From: a virus
Length of the DNA stretch: 21,977 nucleotides
IMG/VR virus record: IMGVR_UViG_3300025769_000958
Span: 1 to 21,977 of that record
Reading direction: 5' to 3' (one strand)
Below are positions 5,728 through 12,938 of the stretch, piece after piece. The notes beneath the pieces are model-generated. The model saw only the letters and a list, made by a program, of their open reading frames with translations. It had not been told where the DNA came from and made no database searches. Position numbers and translations under genes: made by a program. How positions within the stretch are numbered: the first letter of the stretch is position 1; the number at the start of each line of letters is the position of its first letter.

Positions 5728-8654
5728 TGACGCTTATTAACCCACTTTTGGGCAGTAATCTTGTTAGTTCTGGGTTTGACCCTGAGTTAATAGAAAACTC
5801 GGTGTGGCTGGACGGTACGACGGATTTTCTATCGGCAGAGCTAGGAGCAAAAACCAGAACCAAGGCTGTCATAGGAACTTGGATACAGAAAACTGGATTT
5901 ACTACCTCAGACGCTACAATATTTAGCAAAAAGGGTAGTGCACAGTTTGCCATCAGAATGCAAGATCAAGGTAGTAACGCAGGTAAAATTTCCATTTTTG
6001 ACTATGATGGTAGTAACTTTCAGTACTCAGCAGAATCAACCTCAATGCTTTTAAGAGACAATGGATGGTATCATATAATGATATCAATTGATACGACTGC
6101 TAGTGCAGGAAGCAGATTAAAATATTATATAAATGGTATTGATCAAACTTCTACTCTAACAGTCACTACTGATTATACTGCAAGTGATAATCCACGTATA
6201 ACTGGGGGTAGCGGTGAACCAACTCAATGGGGCGTTGGATATAGTGGTACTTCTCAATTTAATCCCTGTTACTTAGCACAATCTTTTATGTTAGATGATG
6301 ACAGTATACAGAATGGTGATGTAGCTGTTACAGATATTTTAGATTCATTTACATTTGGTAAAAATGGTTCGCAATTTGGTCCTAAGAAAAATGCTGCTAT
6401 AGCAACTTTAGCTAGTTCAGCAGGAGGTGATAGCTTCTGTCTTGACTATGCAAATAGCATTCTTCTCGGGCAAGACACTTCTGACAACAGCGAGGCAAAT
6501 GTTGCGCGCTCGATGACCGGATTGAAGTCAGACGATCTCGATGTCGGCGCGGCAAGTCTTTTAACGGACGGCACACAATTTGGTAGCTGGAACGCCGGTA
6601 GTAATCTTGTGTATCAAAATACTAACACAGCTACAAAAGCATGGTGGGGCGTTGACTTTGGTGCTGATGGAGTTGCAGTTACAAAAGCGATTCTGTATGG
6701 CAATCAGTCTGGTGATGCTTCAACTGCTGGATTCACATCGACCAGCATAAGCAATGTAACTTTTACACTTTTTGGATCGGATAGCGCACAAGCTACAAAC
6801 AATAATGATCTGTCTGGGCTAACAACAGTCGGTAGCGTTGTCGTCTCGAACACGCAAACGAAAGGTGTCACGGCGACTATTTCGGCAACAAGCAATACAA
6901 CAGAATTTCGTTATTATTACGTTCAAATGGACACGACAGAATCTACACGGCGTTTGCTTGGTGAAATCGAATTGTACACTGTTGGTAACTCGTTTTTGGC
7001 TACGTCCATGTCGGCGGCAAATCAGTCAACGAACACGCCGTCTCTTGTGTATCCAAAAATTTCAAACATTGGTATTCCTAGTGGAGATACAGCTGCTAAT
7101 TACACAATGGGTTTGGGCAGTAACCGTATGGTCTACAGCGGTGGCAACCAAGCAGCATTAGGACTTATAGGCACAACTCTAATACAACCAGATGATCCTA
7201 AAATATACTGGGAGTTTTACGTCGAGTCAGGGTCTGTTGGTGGAGCAGGAGGTGGACGGTTAGGAAATGGAATAGCTGTTCCTCATTTTAATAATGGCAC
7301 TGGAAATGGTTTTTATGGCGCTGGAGGAGAGTCAGCATTTTTCTATTTAGGAACACTGTACGATAATGGTGTAGAGTCTGTTACTGGATTCACCGCAGCA
7401 CCAGTTGGTGGGATACAGCAAATGGCCTTTGAACCATCCACAGGAAAAGTGTGGATAGGAGTCGATGGCACATGGCGTAATGGTGCTGGCACATCTGGAA
7501 CAACTTTAGATGAAAGCAATCCTGATGATCAACTTACAGTACAAGATTATGTTTTTATTATGGGTGCCAATAGATCATCTGACATAGGTGTTATGAATTT
7601 TGGCGACAACCCAACTATGTCTGGCAACATAACTGCTGGCGGTAATACTGATGGAAATGGTTATGGCAACTTTAAGTATGCGGTTCCATCTTCATTTTTG
7701 GCTCCAAATTCCGCAAACCTCACAGCACCAGAAGCACAAGGTGTTGATCATTTTGCGGTCACACTCGCGCAAGAAGGCTCGCTTTTTTCGGCAATGAACA
7801 CCGCCGAAGCGGCATACAGCGCGACTTTGCGAATTTATAAAAGCCGAGCGTCTGCCAGCGCCAGCGAAACATGGGGCTATAGCTTCTCGCACGATTCGAG
7901 TAACGAATACATACTGCCCGCCGCCAACACGGCGATGACCTACGGTTCGCTTCGCAGCTTGTCCGGCACAGACAACTGGGTCGGCTATTCGCTTGACATT
8001 TCCTCGACCGCCGGAACCGCAGCCGGAAGTGCATCGCACAGCAATGGTAGCGACACAACCGTCACGCACTCGCTTGGAAGCAGTCGATACATCGTGTTGC
8101 TGTTCTCTCGATCTGGCGGCGATATTTTTTATTACCATCCAGACGTTGCAGCGGGGAGTCTGTTAAAATTTAATTCTAGCGTGTTGCCGTTTTCCAGCAC
8201 AGTAATAACCGACATTACGACCAACTCTTTTGACATCGGTTCCGCTGCCGGATCAGCAACGTATGATTATTTAGTGTTGGCAGAGACGCCGGGTGTAACT
8301 GACATTTTTAGCTACACGGGCAACAACACCGGCAGTAACACAGACGGCCCCTACATAGCTTTAAACGCCATGCCCGAATTTTGGACGGCAAAATTAATCA
8401 CGACGCACGCAACGGAACATGTTGTGCTAGACCAGACTCGGTCGCCAATCAATGATTCAGACATTCCGTATATTATGCCTAATCAGCTCAGTGCGGAGTC
8501 AAACAACACGGCGTTTGTCACAGACTTTTTGTCGATGGCAGTAAAACTGCGGAATGCTTCGACGGATTTAAATTTCAACGGCGGCACATTTGTTGGTTTT
8601 AGCTTTGGAAAAATAGCTGGCAACGGCGACTTGCCACCGATTTACGGACGATAG
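5727..8654 (+). CDS. Large mosaic receptor-binding / tail adhesin (LamG-like, discoidin-like, SPRY-like, DUF7483-like)
   Basis: A 975-residue beta-rich protein that reads as a string of carbohydrate- or protein-binding modules. Residues about 25-215 look like a LamG/concanavalin sandwich (GWYHIMISIDTT, YYINGID). Residues about 276-420 resemble an F5/8 discoidin domain (KAWWGVDFGADGVAVTKA, FTLFGSDSAQ, LLGEIELYTVG). Residues about 490-630 resemble SPRY (KIYWEFYVESG, FEPSTGKVWIGVDGTW, VMNFGDNP). Residues about 785-970 match the DUF7483-type C-terminal module of phage tail proteins (FSYTGNNTGSNTDGPYIAL, VVLDQTRSPIND, FLSMAVKLR). No catalytic motif or tail-spike helix is evident. Base use shifts within the gene: the stretch from about 7735 to the end, and patches near 6465-6600, prefer G/C-ending codons, unlike the neighbouring genes. 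This suggests modules exchanged with other phages. Domain names rest on pattern recognition, not a profile search. Confidence 0.82.
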   Translation: MTLINPLLGSNLVSSGFDPELIENSVWLDGTTDFLSAELGAKTRTKAVIGTWIQKTGFTTSDATIFSKKGSAQFAIRMQDQGSNAGKISIFDYDGSNFQYSAESTSMLLRDNGWYHIMISIDTTASAGSRLKYYINGIDQTSTLTVTTDYTASDNPRITGGSGEPTQWGVGYSGTSQFNPCYLAQSFMLDDDSIQNGDVAVTDILDSFTFGKNGSQFGPKKNAAIATLASSAGGDSFCLDYANSILLGQDTSDNSEANVARSMTGLKSDDLDVGAASLLTDGTQFGSWNAGSNLVYQNTNTATKAWWGVDFGADGVAVTKAILYGNQSGDASTAGFTSTSISNVTFTLFGSDSAQATNNNDLSGLTTVGSVVVSNTQTKGVTATISATSNTTEFRYYYVQMDTTESTRRLLGEIELYTVGNSFLATSMSAANQSTNTPSLVYPKISNIGIPSGDTAANYTMGLGSNRMVYSGGNQAALGLIGTTLIQPDDPKIYWEFYVESGSVGGAGGGRLGNGIAVPHFNNGTGNGFYGAGGESAFFYLGTLYDNGVESVTGFTAAPVGGIQQMAFEPSTGKVWIGVDGTWRNGAGTSGTTLDESNPDDQLTVQDYVFIMGANRSSDIGVMNFGDNPTMSGNITAGGNTDGNGYGNFKYAVPSSFLAPNSANLTAPEAQGVDHFAVTLAQEGSLFSAMNTAEAAYSATLRIYKSRASASASETWGYSFSHDSSNEYILPAANTAMTYGSLRSLSGTDNWVGYSLDISSTAGTAAGSASHSNGSDTTVTHSLGSSRYIVLLFSRSGGDIFYYHPDVAAGSLLKFNSSVLPFSSTVITDITTNSFDIGSAAGSATYDYLVLAETPGVTDIFSYTGNNTGSNTDGPYIALNAMPEFWTAKLITTHATEHVVLDQTRSPINDSDIPYIMPNQLSAESNNTAFVTDFLSMAVKLRNASTDLNFNGGTFVGFSFGKIAGNGDLPPIYGR

Positions 8655-8665
8655 GAGATACAATA

Positions 8666-9283
8666 ATGATTGCATTAGAATCGAGTGGACGAATTGTTTA
8701 CCAAGGGTCTTGGACTTTAAAACTACAAGAAATGATAGGGCTTGTTGGTAATAAACAACCAAAGTTGCCGTTTGATACTTCTTTGGGAACACTACGAAAT
8801 GTAGGGTTTGCAAAACCAGTCTTGGACAAGTACCAAGTAGCAGGTACAGAAACTGGCGAGGTAAAAAATAACGAGTGGCTTATTACTTCTACTGCCAAAG
8901 ACATTTCTATAGAATCTGCTAAAGTTATAGCAAAAAACGAAGTGTCTCAAAAAAGATACGAAGTAGAAAACGGTGGCATATTTTTAAACAATAAATTTTA
9001 TGCAACAGACAGAGATTCACAATCTGCAATTAGCCGCATGACTGGGACAATTGCCTGGAAAGCAGCTGCCACAGTTGTTAAAGACGAGAAAACTTTTATT
9101 TCTGATTCTGAGTTTGTTGATACAGACATGGACGCTCTAAAGACCGCTGTTGCTGCCCACGTTGCAACTTCTTATGCTAAGGAAAAAGAATTTGTAACAG
9201 CCATTAACGCTGCTGACACTATTGCCGCTTTACGTCTGATTGATTTAACATCTGGCTGGACAGAAATACCTTTAAGGAACTAA
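8666..9283 (+). CDS. DUF4376-like tail accessory protein
   Basis: A 205-residue protein whose C-terminal part follows the DUF4376 pattern: a helical start (ESAKVIAKNEVSQKRYEVEN), a small hairpin GGIFLNNKFYATDRDSQSAI where a new variable is 'set' and residues are sampled, a Trp-containing strand (GTIAWKAAATVV), then an alpha-helical tail (ALKTAVAAHVATSYAKEKEF, AINAADTIAALRLID). DUF4376 proteins are usually encoded just after phage tail fibre genes and are thought to be fibre components or assembly helpers; their biochemistry is not settled. Residues 1-75 are separate and unrecognised. AGGAGA at 8653-8658 supports ATG 8666. Base composition returns to the AT-rich norm here, which contrasts with the end of the preceding gene. 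Confidence 0.72.
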   Translation: MIALESSGRIVYQGSWTLKLQEMIGLVGNKQPKLPFDTSLGTLRNVGFAKPVLDKYQVAGTETGEVKNNEWLITSTAKDISIESAKVIAKNEVSQKRYEVENGGIFLNNKFYATDRDSQSAISRMTGTIAWKAAATVVKDEKTFISDSEFVDTDMDALKTAVAAHVATSYAKEKEFVTAINAADTIAALRLIDLTSGWTEIPLRN

Positions 9284-9284
9284 A

Positions 9285-9662
9285 ATGCGTATATTTATTT
9301 TAATTTTAGCATTTTTTGCTATACCCCTACATTCAGCTGTAGCAGATACTTGGACTATTGGTGATAAAGTCAATGTGTTTTTTATGTGCATTGAAGAAAA
9401 AGATATAATGGACGTTGCTCATGCAGACTCTAAAAGTGAACTAAGATATGCCAGCACTCTGAAGATTAAACAATTTGATGGAAGATGTAACTTTGTTTAC
9501 CCACCTATTATGTTACATATAGACGAGATTGTAGCAGTTTACAACGATCATAGAAAAGAAGAAACTTCTATTTTAAAACTACATGATCCTGAGACGAATT
9601 TAAAAGCTGGTTATATTATAGCGGAAGGCAGACCAGCCAGTGCTAAAGAAATGTCACATTAG
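9285..9662 (+). CDS. Small exported (signal-peptide) protein of unknown function
   Basis: A 125-residue protein with a clear Sec signal peptide: basic MR, a hydrophobic run IFILILAFFAIPLHS, then AVADTW with probable cleavage after AVA at about residue 20. The mature part is about 105 residues with two cysteines (about residues 35 and 68) that could form one disulfide in the periplasm. It is not a lipoprotein, since no lipobox Cys follows the hydrophobic run. I recognise no family. AAGGA at 9274-9278 supports the start, one base after the upstream stop. An exported protein inside a tail-fibre cassette could be a superinfection-exclusion factor that masks the receptor, a lysis helper, or a late periplasmic protein. 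All of these are inferences. Confidence 0.75.
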   Translation: MRIFILILAFFAIPLHSAVADTWTIGDKVNVFFMCIEEKDIMDVAHADSKSELRYASTLKIKQFDGRCNFVYPPIMLHIDEIVAVYNDHRKEETSILKLHDPETNLKAGYIIAEGRPASAKEMSH

Positions 9663-9663
9663 C

Positions 9664-9692
9664 TTGACAACTGTTAAAAATAATGGTAAAAT
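9664..9692 (+). promoter_or_regulatory. Internal sigma-70 promoter before the collar gene
   Basis: TTGACA (9664-9669) and TAAAAT (9687-9692) are 17 bp apart: a consensus -35 and a one-mismatch -10. It lies in a 48-bp gap, one of the largest in this tight operon. Transcription would start near 9699, just before AAGGA (9698-9702) and ATG 9711, giving a very short leader. TGTCA at 9652-9656 and TGACA at 9665-9669 make an inverted repeat across the -35, echoing the TGTCAC/GTGACA half-sites at 1-119, so shared control is possible. It would boost the collar, scaffold and capsid genes. Confidence 0.65.
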
Positions 9693-9710
9693 AAACTAAG
9701 GACTAGACTA

Positions 9711-10199
9711 ATGACAGTAGAATCTGCCAGCTACATTAGCCAGCTAAGTACATCCAATCCAGCTGCTGGTGATAACATTTCTGAAGGTGACGATCATATT
9801 CGTCTTATAAAAACTGTCCTTCAGACACAATTTCCAAATTTAAGCACTGCGGCTGTTAATCCAACAGCAGCGCAATTGAACAAGTTAGGTTTCGAAACGG
9901 GTACGGTTATGATGTACGCATCTAACTCGATTCCTACGACTCAGACAATCAGCGGCATAAATGACTTTTTGTTATGTGATGGGTCATCGTTTTCAACATC
10001 TACATATTCTGTTTTGTTTGGTATAATTGGAACTACTTTTGGTGGATCAGGTGGTAACTTCAATGTTCCAGATTTTAGAACATTTTTTCCAGCGGGTGTT
10101 GGAAGTGGTTTTGTTTTAGGAACTTCTCAAACAGCTACCGCATCTTCTGGAACAGCTGTTTTAAAAGTGCAACCTATTAACTACATTATAAAGACCTAA
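9711..10199 (+). CDS. Short tail fibre with phage tail-collar domain
   Basis: A 162-residue protein with a phage tail-collar domain. The N-terminal region (SISQL-like start, SEGDDHIRLIKTVLQTQFPN) is a common virion-attachment motif in which GDDHIRLIK precedes helical and coiled segments. The collar domain covers about residues 65-130: GTVMMYASNSIP, FLLCDGSSFS, YSVLFGIIGTTFGG and NFNVPDFR, where the Cys-Asp-Gly and Val-Pro-Asp-x-Arg signatures are diagnostic. The C-terminus is short, lacking the long receptor-binding tip of many collar proteins, and ends in VQPINYIIKT, the usual final strand. It has its own promoter at 9664 and an AAGGA site. Confidence 0.88.
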   Translation: MTVESASYISQLSTSNPAAGDNISEGDDHIRLIKTVLQTQFPNLSTAAVNPTAAQLNKLGFETGTVMMYASNSIPTTQTISGINDFLLCDGSSFSTSTYSVLFGIIGTTFGGSGGNFNVPDFRTFFPAGVGSGFVLGTSQTATASSGTAVLKVQPINYIIKT

Positions 10200-10200
10200 A

Positions 10201-10452
10201 ATGGCAATTGACTACAGAGGTGAAAAGTTTTCGGGATACAATAAGCCTAAACGTACTCCTGGAAAAAACAAAAAGTTTGCTGTTTTGGCAAAGCAAGGCA
10301 GTACGGTTCGCCTAATACGATATGGTGATCCTAATATGTCTATTAAAAAAAACCAACCCAAGCGGCGTAAAAGCTTTAGAGCTAGGCACCGCTGCGATTC
10401 CAACCCACCCAGTAAGCTAACTGCACGCTACTGGTCTTGCAAAAAATGGTGA
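10201..10452 (+). CDS. Small basic conserved phage protein (SFRARHRCD...ARYWSCKKW family)
   Basis: An 83-residue, very basic protein. Its second half, MSIKKNQPKRRKSFRARHRC followed by DSNPPSKLTARYWSCKKW, matches a motif I recognise from many aquatic phage proteins, where R-K-S-F-R-A-R-H-x-C-D and A-R-Y-W-S-C-K-x-W are nearly constant. Two conserved Cys and one His suggest metal or nucleic-acid binding, but the function is unknown to me. The N-terminal half (YRGEKFSGYNKPKRTPGKNK) is also Lys/Arg-rich. It begins one base after the collar stop and has no separate binding site, so it is probably translated by reinitiation. Its stop is followed at once by the Cys-cluster microprotein. Confidence 0.75.
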   Translation: MAIDYRGEKFSGYNKPKRTPGKNKKFAVLAKQGSTVRLIRYGDPNMSIKKNQPKRRKSFRARHRCDSNPPSKLTARYWSCKKW

Positions 10453-10457
10453 TTAAA

Positions 10458-10553
10458 ATGCCCCCAGGACAACCTTACAATCAAAAACCTAAAAAGAAAA
10501 AAAAGAAACTAGGAAACAGAATTGAATGTGGCTGTACAGAATGTAAATGCTAA
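10458..10553 (+). CDS. 31-residue Lys-rich microprotein with C-terminal Cys cluster
   Basis: ATG 10458 opens a 31-codon frame with a run of six lysines (PKKKKKKLGNR) and the ending ECGCTECKC, followed by TAA at 10551-10553. Four Cys in nine residues (C-x-C-x3-C-x-C) would suit one zinc or iron-sulfur site. An in-frame ATG at 10446 would add four residues. No binding site is visible, so it depends on reinitiation from the upstream gene, whose TGA ends at 10452. It fills the gap between two good genes exactly, and the next ATG comes one base after its stop, which is the main support. I know small Lys/Cys proteins of this kind from aquatic phages but no function. Confidence 0.6.
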   Translation: MPPGQPYNQKPKKKKKKLGNRIECGCTECKC

Positions 10554-10554
10554 C

Positions 10555-10794
10555 ATGCCTAACCCATCAACTTTATCAAGAGAACAAGCTAGTCAAGCTA
10601 GTGTAATTCTTGAAAACCCAGTGTTTAAAAAAACACTACAGAGCATAAGTAACAGACTAATATCCCAATGGACAATAGCTGATACTGTAGAAGAAAGAGA
10701 ACTTTGTTGGATGAAGCTAAACGCTTTGAGTTCCGTTAAGGAAGACCTGCAAGCTTTTATACACAACGACAAAATTGAAAACGGAGAGAAATAA
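10555..10794 (+). CDS. Conserved small helical protein upstream of scaffold
   Basis: A 79-residue protein from ATG 10555; an in-frame TTG at 10522 would give 90 residues but would overlap the microprotein by 32 nt, so the ATG is preferred. The pattern LENPVFKKTLQSISNRLISQ, then a Trp, then ERELCWMKLNALSSVKEDLQ matches short all-helical proteins often found just before the scaffold gene in podoviruses, where a Trp/Arg-Glu-x-x-Trp signature recurs. Its role is unknown; position suggests help in capsid assembly or packaging. The stop overlaps the scaffold start (TAATG), giving tight coupling. Confidence 0.72.
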   Translation: MPNPSTLSREQASQASVILENPVFKKTLQSISNRLISQWTIADTVEERELCWMKLNALSSVKEDLQAFIHNDKIENGEK

Positions 10795-11780
10795 TGAGTG
10801 AGGCACCGACTAATCCCGAAGGGGAAGTCAAACAGCCACAACTTAACATGTTCGATGTCATGTTTGGAAGTGAGGAAAACACTAATCCGGAACAAGCAAT
10901 CGAAGAACCTACCATTGATGACTCAGAAGAGTATGAAGCTGAAGCCTTTGACGAGGCCGAAGAAGAAGAAGTTTCGGAAGAGTTTGAAGAGGTAGACGAG
11001 TACGAGGTAGCTGACGAAGAAACTCCTACAGAGACCCCACAAGCCTACACTGTTAAAGTAGACGGCGATGAGTTTGAGGTTACACTGGACGAGTTACGAG
11101 ATGGCTATCAGCGGCAAGCGGACTACACCCGTAAATCGCAATCTCTAGCAGAGCAACGTAAAACTTACGAAGCTAATCTACAAGCAGTCCAAAACGAGCG
11201 CCAACAGTATTCGCAAGTTTTGGAACAAATGTCTCAAAATCAAAGCTACGAGCTACAGCAGTTTGAGAACATTGATTGGAAGGAACTAAAAGACGATGAT
11301 CCTATGGAATACATGGAAAAACGTCTTGAGTACCAAGAGGCCAAAGACAGAGTAACTCAGCTGAATAACGAACGTGCCAGAGTGCATCAGCAGTCTCAGC
11401 AAGAGTTCAATGATATAGTATCTCAGAAGGTACAGAAAGAGGCAGAACTTTTAGCCAAAGCTTTACCAGAATACTCTGAGCCAGGATCAACATTAAAAAC
11501 TGATCTTAGAAACTATGCACTTAGTCTTGGTTTTCCATCCAGCGAAATAGATAGCATTACTGATCACAGGGTTGTAATGGTACTGCACAAAGCTATGATG
11601 CAGGACAATGCAGCTAAAGGTGTTAAGAAAGTTAAAGTTGCTCCCAAAGTTGTTAAATCAGGAACGCCCCAGACTAAATCACAAAGAGTCAAAAAGGTTG
11701 CCCAGGTTAAGCGAGAGAGATTGACAAAAACAGGTAATCCTAAAGATGCTGCAAATGTTTTTCTGGATTTAATCTCATAA
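10794..11780 (+). CDS. Capsid scaffolding protein
   Basis: A 328-residue protein directly before the major capsid gene, with the usual scaffold layout. Residues 1-80 are extremely acidic (EEYEAEAFDEAEEEEVSEEF). Residues about 84-115 hold YTVKVDGDEFEVTLDELRDG and YQRQADYTRKSQ, a signature of podovirus scaffold/capsid-assembly proteins. Residues about 115-230 are Gln/Glu-rich helix, probably coiled coil. The C-terminal 60 residues are strongly basic (KKVKVAPKVVKSG, KSQRVKKVAQVKRERLTK), as expected for the part that binds capsid protein in P22-type scaffolds. It would fill the procapsid and leave during maturation. No protease motif is seen, so exit without cleavage is likely. Confidence 0.88.
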   Translation: MSEAPTNPEGEVKQPQLNMFDVMFGSEENTNPEQAIEEPTIDDSEEYEAEAFDEAEEEEVSEEFEEVDEYEVADEETPTETPQAYTVKVDGDEFEVTLDELRDGYQRQADYTRKSQSLAEQRKTYEANLQAVQNERQQYSQVLEQMSQNQSYELQQFENIDWKELKDDDPMEYMEKRLEYQEAKDRVTQLNNERARVHQQSQQEFNDIVSQKVQKEAELLAKALPEYSEPGSTLKTDLRNYALSLGFPSSEIDSITDHRVVMVLHKAMMQDNAAKGVKKVKVAPKVVKSGTPQTKSQRVKKVAQVKRERLTKTGNPKDAANVFLDLIS

Positions 11781-11800
11781 CCTTTTAGGAGTAACTACAC

Positions 11801-12757
11801 ATGGCACAGCCAACTGGTGTATATGTTACGTTTTCCTCCAAAGGTCTTCGCGAAGACTTGGAAAATGTAATTTACGATATTTCCCCGACTGACACGCCCT
11901 TCATGTCGATGGGCAGTCGCTCAGACGCGATTGCAGTCAACCACGAATGGCAGACTGATGCTTTGGCAGCAGCTGCTAACAACCATCATGAGGAAGGAGC
12001 AACGCTGACAGCAGCAGAGCCAACAGCTACTACCCGTGTTGGTAACATTTGTCAGATTAGTCTCAAGACGACTTTGGTATCTGGTACGCTTGATGCGGTT
12101 TCAAAAGCCGGACGCAAGGAAGAACTTGCTTACCAAATGTCCAAGCGTTCCAAAGAACTCAAGCGTGACATGGAACGTGCGATGGTTGGTGTTAACCAAG
12201 CTAAGGCTGCAATGGCAGCTGACAGCACCGTGCGTAAGCTTGGTTCATTGACTACTTGGGTCAACACCAACATTTCTAAGGCAAGTGACGGTGCCAACGG
12301 TGCTGGTGCTGGTGCTGCTGCGCGTACCGATGGTACAGCCCGGACGTTTACCGAAGCTCTTCTCAAAGCGGCAATTCTGTCCGCCTATGATGAAGGCGCT
12401 GACATTAAGTATCTGATGATGGCTCCTGCCCAAAAACAAACCTTCTCCAGCTTTGTTGGTGTTGGTGGGTCGGCTGGAGTTAGCAACTTTAATGACGTTG
12501 CTGACCAGCGCATTATTGGCGGCATGGATGTTTACGTCAGTGACTTTGGTGAAATGGCGGTTGTACCTAATCGCTTCCAACGGTCGCGTGATGTATGGCT
12601 TCTTGATCCTGAGTACTACGGCGTAGCTTATCTGCGTCCGTTCTTCCAGCGTGAAGTTGCTAGTACGTCTGACGGTGAACAGCGTGCAATCATCGCTGAG
12701 TACACTCTCGTTTGTAAAAACGAAAAAGCTCTCGCAGCTGTGTACGACTTGTCGTAA
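11801..12757 (+). CDS. Major capsid protein, SU10/DUF5309 type (HK97 fold)
   Basis: A 318-residue protein with the family pattern of the DUF5309 major capsid proteins (phage SU10 type). It starts with MAQPTGVYVTFSSKGLREDL and ENVIYDISPTDTPFMSMGS, where I-x-x-I-S-P-x-D-T-P-F is a hallmark. It continues with HEWQTDALAAAANNHHEEGA, QISLKTTLVSGTLDAVSKAG and YQMSKRSKELKRDMERAMV. The C-terminal half has MMAPAQKQTFSSF, the strand IIGGMDVYVSDFGEMAVVPN and the ending ALAAVYDLS. A Gly/Ala-rich loop (GAGAGAA, about 167-173) lies in the middle. AGGAG at 11787-11791 gives one of the best binding sites in the window. Codon use is rich in C-ending codons, consistent with high expression. Confidence 0.94.
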   Translation: MAQPTGVYVTFSSKGLREDLENVIYDISPTDTPFMSMGSRSDAIAVNHEWQTDALAAAANNHHEEGATLTAAEPTATTRVGNICQISLKTTLVSGTLDAVSKAGRKEELAYQMSKRSKELKRDMERAMVGVNQAKAAMAADSTVRKLGSLTTWVNTNISKASDGANGAGAGAAARTDGTARTFTEALLKAAILSAYDEGADIKYLMMAPAQKQTFSSFVGVGGSAGVSNFNDVADQRIIGGMDVYVSDFGEMAVVPNRFQRSRDVWLLDPEYYGVAYLRPFFQREVASTSDGEQRAIIAEYTLVCKNEKALAAVYDLS

Positions 12758-12764
12758 TCTAGTC

Positions 12765-12790
12765 AGGGGGAGGGGTAATTCCCTCCCTCT
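12765..12790 (+). terminator. Strong hairpin after the capsid gene, possible partial terminator
   Basis: Eleven consecutive pairs can form between AGGGGGAGGGG (12765-12775) and TCCCTCCCTCT (12780-12790) around a TAAT loop, with two G-U pairs. There is no T-run after the stem (ATTAGGAG follows), so it is not a standard intrinsic terminator. It sits 8 nt after the capsid stop and just before the binding site of the next gene. It may protect the capsid mRNA 3' end or reduce read-through so that capsid exceeds downstream proteins. Confidence 0.45.
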
Positions 12791-12803
12791 ATTAGGAGTA
12801 AAA

Positions 12804-12938
12804 ATGTCATTATACAGAAATATTAATAACAAAAAACGTGCTGGTACTTCTAACCCTAAAAGCAAAAGCACAATTTCTCCTAAAGCGTATGCTAATATGA
12901 AAGCTGGTTTTCCTAAGAAAAAAAAGAAAAAGACATGA
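12804..12938 (+). CDS. 44-residue conserved basic phage protein
   Basis: ATG 12804 after TAGGAG (12793-12798) opens a 44-codon frame; the same frame is open upstream but that part overlaps the capsid gene. The sequence MSLYRNINNKKRAGTSNPKS followed by KSTISPKAYANMKAGFPKKK is a family I recognise directly downstream of major capsid genes in many aquatic phages, with K-S-T-I-S-P-K-A-Y-A-N-M-K almost invariant. It is strongly basic and ends in a Lys tract. Function is unknown; position and charge suggest a small virion or DNA-contact protein. Its stop overlaps the next start (ATGA). Confidence 0.8.
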   Translation: MSLYRNINNKKRAGTSNPKSKSTISPKAYANMKAGFPKKKKKKT

